Part shown: piece after piece, positions 58,249 through 64,000 of the stretch
Layout: each line of letters opens with the position of its first letter
How positions within the stretch are numbered: position 1 is the stretch's first letter
Assembly (NCBI RefSeq): GCF_008710035.1
Contig: NZ_VYKI01000015.1
Coordinates: 34,297 to 98,296 of the forward strand
Origin: Stenotrophomonas cyclobalanopsidis
Lineage (GTDB): Bacteria > Pseudomonadota > Gammaproteobacteria > Xanthomonadales > Xanthomonadaceae
Direction: 5' to 3'
DNA: 64,000 bases
Notes under the pieces: model-generated
Told to the model about the DNA's origin: nothing
Database searches by the model: none
What the model saw: the letters and a program-made list of their open reading frames with translations, nothing else
Position numbers and translations under genes: made by a program

Positions 58249-61080
58249 GTGGACAATCAACTGAAGCAGTTTGCGCAATCTTCGCAACTCGCCGGCGGCA
58301 ACGCCTCCTATGTCGAGGACCTGTACGAGCAGTACCTGGTCTCCCCGGATAGTGTCGATCCCAAATGGAAAACCTACTTCGACGGCTTCAAGGGCCGTGA
58401 AGCAGGCGACATTCCGCACTCGGCCGTCATCTCCCACATTGCGGACGCGGCCAAGGATGCGCTGAAAGCCGGCACCGGCACGGGTGCAGGCGACGAGCGT
58501 GAGCGCAATGTCGGTCGTCTGATCACTGCCTACCGTTCGCGCGGCCACCTTGATGCACGCCTGGATCCGCTGGGCCTGACCGCGCCGGTCAACACCCCGG
58601 ACCTGGGCCTGCCGTTCCACAGCCTGTCCGACGGCGATCTCAACAGCGAGTTCAGCACCGGCGGCGTCGGCGGCCAGCCGCGCATGAAGCTGCGCGACCT
58701 GCTGGCGCGCCTGAAGGCGACCTACACCGGCTCGATCGGTGCAGAGTTCATGCACATCGCCGAAGTCGAGCAGCGCCAGTGGATCTACAAGAAGCTGGAA
58801 CTGGCCGGTGGCAACTACCAGCTGGACGCTGACACCCAGCGCCGCACGCTGGAGCGCCTGACCGCCGCCGAAGGCCTGGAGCGTTACCTGCACACCAAGT
58901 ACGTCGGCCAGAAGCGCTTCTCGCTGGAAGGCGGCGACTCGCTGATCCCGATGATGGACACCATCATCCGCAGCGCCGGCAAGGATGGCGTCAAGGACGT
59001 GGTCGTCGGCATGGCCCACCGTGGCCGCCTGAACGTGCTGGTCAACACCCTCGGCAAGAACCCGCGCAAGCTGTTCGACGAGTTCGAAGGCAAGTTCGAG
59101 CACGACGAGCACGCCTCGGCCGGCGACGTGAAGTACCACATGGGCTTCTCGGCCGACGTGGCCACCGACGGTGGCCCGGTGCACCTGGCGCTGGCGTTCA
59201 ACCCCTCGCACCTGGAAATCGCCGACCCGGTCGTTGCCGGTTCCGTGCGCTCGCGCCAGGAGCGCCGCAAGGACACCGCCCGCAAGCAGGTCATGCCGAT
59301 CCTCATCCACGGCGACGCGGCCTTCTCCGGCCAGGGCGTGGTCATGGAGCTGTTCCAGATGTCGCAGGCCCGCGGCTTCGCCGTCGGCGGCACCGTGCAC
59401 ATCGTGGTCAACAACCAGGTCGGCTTCACCACCTCCAACCCTCTGGATACGCGCTCCACGCGCTATGCCACCGACGTGGCGAAGATGATCGCCGCCCCGG
59501 TGCTGCACGTGAACGGCGATGATCCGGAAGCGGTCGTGTTCGCCGCGCAGCTCGCCTTCGAGTTCCGCCAAAAGTTCGCCAAGGACGTGGTCATCGACCT
59601 GATGTGCTACCGCCGTTGGGGCCACAACGAGGCTGACGAACCGGCGATCACCCAGCCGCTGATGTACCAGGTGATCCGCAAGCACCCGACCACCCGCGAG
59701 CTGTACGCCGAGCAGCTGGAAAAGGCCGGCGTGATCGCCGCCGGCGCCGGCAAGGCGATGGTCGATGCGTACCGCGACAAGCTGGACGGTGGCGAAGTGA
59801 CCACCGAACTGGCCAAGGTCGAGAAGACCCCGCCGACCAGCCCGCTGTTCGTCGATTGGCCGAAGCTGCTGGAAGGCAAGCTGTCCGATGAGATCTCCAC
59901 CAAGGTGGACAAGGACAAGCTGGTCGAGCTGGCCAAGCTGATCAACACCGTGCCGGAAGAAGTGCAGCTGCACTCGCGCGTGTCGAAGGTCTACGACGAC
60001 CGCCGCAAGATGGCCGCTGGCGAGATCCCGGGCGACTGGGGCTTTGCCGAGAACCTGGCCTACGCCACCCTGCTGGACGAGGGCAATGCCCTGCGCCTGG
60101 TCGGCCAGGACGTCGGCCGCGGCACCTTCACCCACCGCCACGCGATCCTGCACGACCAGAAGACCGACAACTACTACCTGCCGCTGCGGCAGCTGGTGGA
60201 TTCGCCGGAGAAGGCCACCATCATCGATTCGCTGCTGAGCGAAGAAGCGGTGATGGCCTACGAGTACGGTTTCTCGACTACCGATCCCAACACCCTGTGC
60301 ATCTGGGAAGGCCAGTTCGGCGACTTCGCCAACGGCGCCCAGGTGGTGATCGACCAGTTCATCGCTGCCGGCGAAGCCAAGTGGGGGCGTATCACCGGCC
60401 TGACCCTGCTGCTGCCGCACGGCTATGAAGGTCAGGGTCCGGAACACAGCTCGGCGCGCCTGGAGCGCTTCCTGCAGCTGTGCGCGCTGGAGAACATGCT
60501 GGTCGTGGTTCCGTCCACCCCGGCACAGGCCTTCCACATGCTGCGCCGCCAGCAGCACCTGACCACCCGCAAGCCGCTGGTGGTGATGTCGCCCAAGTCG
60601 CTGCTGCGCCACAAGCTGGCCGTGTCGACCCTGGACGAGCTGGCCAACGGCGAGTTCCAGCACCTGATCGGCGACGCCAATGCCGATGCCAAGAAGGTCA
60701 AGCGCGTGGTGCTGTGCTCCGGCAAGGTCTACTACGACCTGCTGGAAGACCAGACCAAGCGTAGCCAGGACGACGTCGCGATCATCCGCGTGGAACAGCT
60801 GTACCCGTTCCCGCGTGCGCTGCTGGCTGCCGAACTGAAGAAGTACGGCAAGGCCACCGACGTGGTGTGGACGCAGGAAGAACCGCAGAACCAGGGTGCG
60901 TGGTACCAGATCCGCCACCACCTGCAGTTCTGCCTGGCCGATGGCCAGAACCTGCACTACGCCGGTCGCGCACGTTCGGCTTCGCCGGCTGCCGGTCACA
61001 TGGCTGACCACGTCCGCGAACAGCAGCAGCTGGTCGCCGATGCACTGGTCAACCCGTTCAACGACACGTTCGCTGAATAA
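58249..61080 (+). CDS. sucA: 2-oxoglutarate dehydrogenase E1 component
   Basis: Thiamine-diphosphate decarboxylase of the 2-oxoglutarate dehydrogenase complex, 943 residues. HRGRLNVLVN is a family mark, ThDP/Mg is bound by GDAAFSGQGVVME and VNNQVGFTT, and the C-terminal part has EGQFGDFANGAQVVIDQF and GYEGQGPEHSSARLERFLQ. It starts at GTG 58249 (MDNQLKQFAQSSQ). The 186 bp upstream contain a TACAAT at 58150-58155 that may be the -10 box, with no convincing -35. It is the first gene of sucA-sucB-lpd. Confidence 0.97.
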   Translation: MDNQLKQFAQSSQLAGGNASYVEDLYEQYLVSPDSVDPKWKTYFDGFKGREAGDIPHSAVISHIADAAKDALKAGTGTGAGDERERNVGRLITAYRSRGHLDARLDPLGLTAPVNTPDLGLPFHSLSDGDLNSEFSTGGVGGQPRMKLRDLLARLKATYTGSIGAEFMHIAEVEQRQWIYKKLELAGGNYQLDADTQRRTLERLTAAEGLERYLHTKYVGQKRFSLEGGDSLIPMMDTIIRSAGKDGVKDVVVGMAHRGRLNVLVNTLGKNPRKLFDEFEGKFEHDEHASAGDVKYHMGFSADVATDGGPVHLALAFNPSHLEIADPVVAGSVRSRQERRKDTARKQVMPILIHGDAAFSGQGVVMELFQMSQARGFAVGGTVHIVVNNQVGFTTSNPLDTRSTRYATDVAKMIAAPVLHVNGDDPEAVVFAAQLAFEFRQKFAKDVVIDLMCYRRWGHNEADEPAITQPLMYQVIRKHPTTRELYAEQLEKAGVIAAGAGKAMVDAYRDKLDGGEVTTELAKVEKTPPTSPLFVDWPKLLEGKLSDEISTKVDKDKLVELAKLINTVPEEVQLHSRVSKVYDDRRKMAAGEIPGDWGFAENLAYATLLDEGNALRLVGQDVGRGTFTHRHAILHDQKTDNYYLPLRQLVDSPEKATIIDSLLSEEAVMAYEYGFSTTDPNTLCIWEGQFGDFANGAQVVIDQFIAAGEAKWGRITGLTLLLPHGYEGQGPEHSSARLERFLQLCALENMLVVVPSTPAQAFHMLRRQQHLTTRKPLVVMSPKSLLRHKLAVSTLDELANGEFQHLIGDANADAKKVKRVVLCSGKVYYDLLEDQTKRSQDDVAIIRVEQLYPFPRALLAAELKKYGKATDVVWTQEEPQNQGAWYQIRHHLQFCLADGQNLHYAGRARSASPAAGHMADHVREQQQLVADALVNPFNDTFAE

Positions 61081-61121
61081 TTCCTCCCCCTATTTAGAAG
61101 ACAAACCAGGAAGCTCCCGCA

Positions 61122-62324
61122 ATGGCCACCGAAGTCAAAGCCCCGGTACTGCCCGAATCCGTCGCCGACGGCACCATCGCCACCTGGCACAAGAAGGTGG
61201 GCGACGCCGTCAAGCGCGACGAAAACCTGCTTGACCTGGAAACCGACAAGGTCGTCCTGGAAGTGCCGTCGCCGGTCGATGGCGTGATCAAGGAGATCAA
61301 GTTCAAGGAAGGCGACACCGTGACCTCCAGCCAGGTCGTGGCGATCATCGAAGAAGGCGCCGTGGCGGCTGCCCCGGCTCCGGCCGCTGAAGCCGCTCCG
61401 GCTGCAGCCGCTGCCCCGGCCGCCGCTGCCCCGGCCGCTGCCGCCGCTCCGGCCCCGGCTGCCAAGTCGGCTGCCGACACCCTGCCGCCGGGTGCCCGCT
61501 TCACCGCCATCACCGAAGGCGTGAACCCGGCTGACGTCGACGGCACCGGCCGTCGCGGCGCCGTGACCAAGGAAGACATCGTCAACTTCGCCCGCAACGG
61601 CGGCGCCGGCAAGGCCGGTGGCGCACGTCCGGAAGAACGCGTGCCGATGACCCGCATCCGCAAGCGCATCGCCGAGCGCCTGATGGAGTCGAAGAACTCC
61701 ACCGCCATGCTGACCACCTTCAACGAAGTCGACCTGTCCAAGGTGTCGGCCGCGCGCAAGGACCTGCAGGACGAGTTCGTCAAGGCACACGGCATCAAGC
61801 TGGGCTTCATGAGCTTCTTCGTGAAGGCCGCTGCCAACGCCCTGCAGCGCTTCCCGCTGGTCAACGCCTCGATCGACGGCGACGACATCATCTACCACGG
61901 CTATTCGGACATCTCGATCGCCGTGTCCACCGAGAAGGGCCTGGTCACCCCGGTCCTGCGCAACGTCGAGCGCATGTCGTTCGCCGACATCGAAAAGACC
62001 ATTGCCGACTACGCCAAGAAGGCGCGTGACGGCAAGCTGGGCCTGGACGAACTGCAGGGCGGCACCTTCACCGTGACCAACGGCGGCACCTTCGGTTCGC
62101 TGCTGTCGACCCCGATCATCAACCCGCCGCAGAGCGCCATCCTGGGCATGCACGCCATCAAGGAGCGTCCGATCGCCCAGAACGGCCAGGTCGTGATCGC
62201 GCCGATGATGTACCTGGCCCTGTCCTACGACCATCGCATCATCGATGGCAAGGACTCGGTGCAGTTCCTGGTGGACATCAAGAACCAGCTGGAAAACCCG
62301 GGCCGCATGCTGTTCGGCCTGTAA
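61122..62324 (+). CDS. sucB: 2-oxoglutarate dehydrogenase E2 (dihydrolipoyl succinyltransferase)
   Basis: 400 residues. The N-terminal lipoyl domain carries lipoyl-lysine K43 in [10 protein letters not shown]. An Ala/Pro-rich hinge (about 80-125) leads to the E1/E3-binding peptide with [20 protein letters not shown], then to the catalytic core with its His in [13 protein letters not shown]. It follows sucA by 41 bp with a clear AGGAAG site. One lipoyl domain, as usual for SucB. Confidence 0.97.
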   Translation: MATEVKAPVLPESVADGTIATWHKKVGDAVKRDENLLDLETDKVVLEVPSPVDGVIKEIKFKEGDTVTSSQVVAIIEEGAVAAAPAPAAEAAPAAAAAPAAAAPAAAAAPAPAAKSAADTLPPGARFTAITEGVNPADVDGTGRRGAVTKEDIVNFARNGGAGKAGGARPEERVPMTRIRKRIAERLMESKNSTAMLTTFNEVDLSKVSAARKDLQDEFVKAHGIKLGFMSFFVKAAANALQRFPLVNASIDGDDIIYHGYSDISIAVSTEKGLVTPVLRNVERMSFADIEKTIADYAKKARDGKLGLDELQGGTFTVTNGGTFGSLLSTPIINPPQSAILGMHAIKERPIAQNGQVVIAPMMYLALSYDHRIIDGKDSVQFLVDIKNQLENPGRMLFGL

Positions 62325-62335
62325 GAGACCTCCCG

Positions 62336-62359
62336 CCCCTCCGCGCCCGCGCGGAGGGG
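62336..62359 (+). other. Perfect hairpin between sucB and lpd
   Basis: Stem CCCCTCCGCG / CGCGGAGGGG of 10 GC-rich pairs with loop CCCG, 11 bp after the sucB stop codon. It is followed by TTCTGG, not by a T run, and the lpd ATG comes only 28 bp later. It may be a partial attenuator or an mRNA-stabilising or processing element that sets the amount of lpd relative to sucAB. Confidence 0.7.
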
Positions 62360-62387
62360 TTCTGGTAATGCATCAAGGAATAATTCA

Positions 62388-63824
62388 ATGGCTGAACAAT
62401 TCGACGTCGTCGTCATCGGTGCAGGCCCGGCCGGTTACCACGCTGCCATCCGCGCGGCACAGCTGGGCCTGAAGACCGCCTGCATCGACGCAGCGCTGGG
62501 CAAGGACGGCAAGCCGGCCCTGGGCGGCACCTGCCTGCGCGTGGGCTGCATCCCGTCCAAGGCGCTGCTGGATTCCTCGCGCCAGTTCTGGAACATGGGC
62601 CACATCTTTGGCGACCACGGCATCAGCTTCAAGGATGCCAAGATCGACGTCGAAGCGATGGTTGGCCGCAAGGACAAGATCGTCAAGCAGTTCACCGGCG
62701 GCATCGCCATGCTGTTCAAGGCCAACAAGGTCGCCACTTACTACGGTTTCGGTGAACTGCAGCCGGGCAACGTGGTCAAGGTGAAGCAGCACGACGGTAC
62801 GGAAGTCGAGCTGAAGGGCACCAATGTCATCATCGCCGCCGGTTCGGATTCGATCGAACTGCCGTTCGCCAAGTTCGACGGCGACACCATCGTCGACAAC
62901 GTCGGCGGCCTGGACTTCACCGAAGTGCCGAACCGCCTGGCGGTGATCGGCGCCGGCGTGATCGGCCTGGAACTGGGCAGCGTGTGGAAGCGCCTGGGCG
63001 CTGAAGTCACCATCCTGGAAGCACTGCCGGAATTCCTGGCCGTGGCCGACGCCGAAGTGGCCAAGACCGCTGCAAAGGAATTCAAGAAGCAGGGCCTGGA
63101 CATCCGCCTCGGTGCCAAGGTCTCCAAGACCGAGATCACCGGCAAGGGCAAGAAGAAGGAAGTCGTTGTCACCTACACCGACAGCGAAGGCGAGAAGACC
63201 CTGACCGTGGACAAGCTGCTGGTGGCCGTCGGCCGTCGCGCCGCCACCAAGGGCCTGCTGGCCGAAGGCACCGGTGTCAAGGTCAACGAGCGTGGCCAGA
63301 TCGAAGTCGACGCGCACTGCCACACCGGCGTCAACGGCGTCTGGGCGGTCGGCGACTGCGTGCGCGGCCCGATGCTGGCGCACAAGGGCTTCGAGGAAGG
63401 CATCGCGGTTGCCGAACTGATCGCCGGCCTGCCGGGCCACGTCAACTTCGACACCATCCCGTGGGTCATCTACACCGAGCCGGAACTGGCATGGGTCGGC
63501 AAGACCGAAGCCCAACTGAAGGCCGAGGGCGTCCCGTACAAGGCCGGCAGCTTCCCGTTCGCCGCCAACGGTCGCGCCGTGGCGATGATCGAGCCGGCAG
63601 GCTTCGTGAAGATCCTGGCCCACGCCGAAACCGATCGCATCCTCGGCATGCACCTGGTCGGCGCCAACGTCTCCGAACTGGTGCACGAAGGTGTACTGAC
63701 GATGGAGTTCAGCGGTTCGGCCGATGACTTGGCCCGCATCTGCCACGCCCACCCCTCGCTGTCGGAAGTGGTCCACGACGCGGCGATGGCGGTCAGCAAG
63801 CGCGCCATCCACAAGGCGAACTGA
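62388..63824 (+). CDS. lpdA: Dihydrolipoyl dehydrogenase (E3)
   Basis: FAD enzyme that reoxidises the lipoyl groups of the 2-oxoacid dehydrogenases, 478 residues. FAD motif VVIGAGPAGYHAAI, redox cysteines C49 and C54 in GGTCLRVGCIPSK, NAD fold LAVIGAGVIGLELGSVW, and the catalytic His-Glu region HAHPSLSEVVHDA near the C-terminus. No lipoyl domain. It is the third gene of the suc operon, 63 bp after sucB across a hairpin. Confidence 0.97.
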   Translation: MAEQFDVVVIGAGPAGYHAAIRAAQLGLKTACIDAALGKDGKPALGGTCLRVGCIPSKALLDSSRQFWNMGHIFGDHGISFKDAKIDVEAMVGRKDKIVKQFTGGIAMLFKANKVATYYGFGELQPGNVVKVKQHDGTEVELKGTNVIIAAGSDSIELPFAKFDGDTIVDNVGGLDFTEVPNRLAVIGAGVIGLELGSVWKRLGAEVTILEALPEFLAVADAEVAKTAAKEFKKQGLDIRLGAKVSKTEITGKGKKKEVVVTYTDSEGEKTLTVDKLLVAVGRRAATKGLLAEGTGVKVNERGQIEVDAHCHTGVNGVWAVGDCVRGPMLAHKGFEEGIAVAELIAGLPGHVNFDTIPWVIYTEPELAWVGKTEAQLKAEGVPYKAGSFPFAANGRAVAMIEPAGFVKILAHAETDRILGMHLVGANVSELVHEGVLTMEFSGSADDLARICHAHPSLSEVVHDAAMAVSKRAIHKAN

Positions 63825-63876
63825 TCTGCATCATGGCCCGCCGGCAACGGGTTCATGCTGATCCGGATGCGCCGTT

Positions 63877-63887
63877 GTAGAGCCGAG
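63877..63887. repeat. Half of a SMAG palindrome, interrupted
   Basis: GTAG-AGCCGAG is present, as in the pairs at 33076, 33501 and 55305, but the expected partner arm GCTCGGCT is missing. Instead the sequence turns into unrelated DNA that leads to a transposase gene. This looks like the point where an insertion sequence entered the palindrome. No terminator was seen for lpd before it. Confidence 0.7.
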
Positions 63888-63902
63888 ATCCTATGTTCGT
63901 GG

Positions 63903-64000
63903 TCAAGCCTGTTGGAAGCAGGCTTGGCCTACCTTCAGCATGGCTGGGTCGAATTCCTTGCCACTCTTGAATACGCCCCACGCAATCCTGGCCAGTTTTC
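63903..64000 (-). CDS. IS110-family transposase, C-terminal end (cut by window end)
   Basis: The last 32 codons and the stop of a minus-strand gene entering from beyond base 64000. The translation KLARIAWGVFKSGKEFD, followed by about 14 more residues ending QQA, resembles the C-terminus of IS110/IS1111-type DEDD transposases (RKLARIAW is common there). The reading frame's stop (63903-63905) lies about 15 bp from the broken palindrome at 63877-63887, so the right end of the element is short. IS110-like elements, some of which use a bridge RNA, are known to enter REP sequences. Confidence 0.75.
   Translation of the reverse strand, partial: KLARIAWGVFKSGKEFDPAMLKVGQACFQQA

Overview
The window looks like chromosomal DNA of a Stenotrophomonas, most likely the S. 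maltophilia complex (family Xanthomonadaceae, now also Lysobacteraceae). The grounds are the high GC content, the gene sets seen (smc-zipA-ligA, a kynurenine route to quinolinate, a TetR-adaptor-RND efflux locus, a metH split into two genes) and above all the many short palindromes headed by GTAG, which match the SMAG repeat family described from S. maltophilia. Most of the window is housekeeping sequence. No rRNA, tRNA, CRISPR array or prophage was seen.

Layout. 1-9.3 kb, mostly minus strand: ligA (cut by the window start), zipA and smc, interrupted by a plus-strand, Tat-exported HisC-like aminotransferase and a broken RAYT transposase flanked by its palindromes; then rpsF-rpsR-rplI and an IscA-type Fe-S carrier. 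9.4-20.2 kb, plus strand: asnS, two small unknown genes, a PaiB-like protein, carbonic anhydrase, the kynurenine genes (3-hydroxyanthranilate dioxygenase, kynU, kmo), sbcB, a DUF2461 gene, an aldo/keto reductase and a DUF2939-like gene. A 7 x 47 bp palindrome array lies between the dioxygenase gene and kynU, and a 5 x 82 bp array follows the DUF2939-like gene. 20.7-27.6 kb, minus strand: a 5'-nucleotidase, nadK and a 1,658-residue NAD-glutamate dehydrogenase. 27.9-33 kb: tetR, an adaptor lipoprotein and an RND pump.

33-47 kb: a small membrane protein, an acyl-CoA dehydrogenase, then divergently an ArsR-methyltransferase regulator followed by split metH, an MFS transporter, an OafA-like acyltransferase, a DUF2058 gene, slyX, ugd, a periplasmic FKBP with a duplicated N-terminal domain, and an exported glutathione peroxidase. 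47.3-52 kb holds the most interesting cluster: a tiny membrane peptide, a YtrA-type GntR repressor, an ABC ATPase and permease, a secreted protein with nine GSGD repeats, and two related lipoproteins, all behind a promoter whose -10 box lies in an inverted repeat. 52-64 kb: fumC and purB (divergent), a structured 106 bp element, roxA with an acidic tail, a two-domain GNAT protein, and sucA-sucB-lpd. The window closes in the 3' end of an IS110-like transposase gene that interrupts a palindrome.

How genes fit together: the kynurenine genes make quinolinate for NAD, nadK converts NAD to NADP, and the NAD-glutamate dehydrogenase and SucAB-Lpd feed and run the 2-oxoglutarate part of the TCA cycle, with fumC further on. 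Function calls rest on reading of motifs; no database search was possible.
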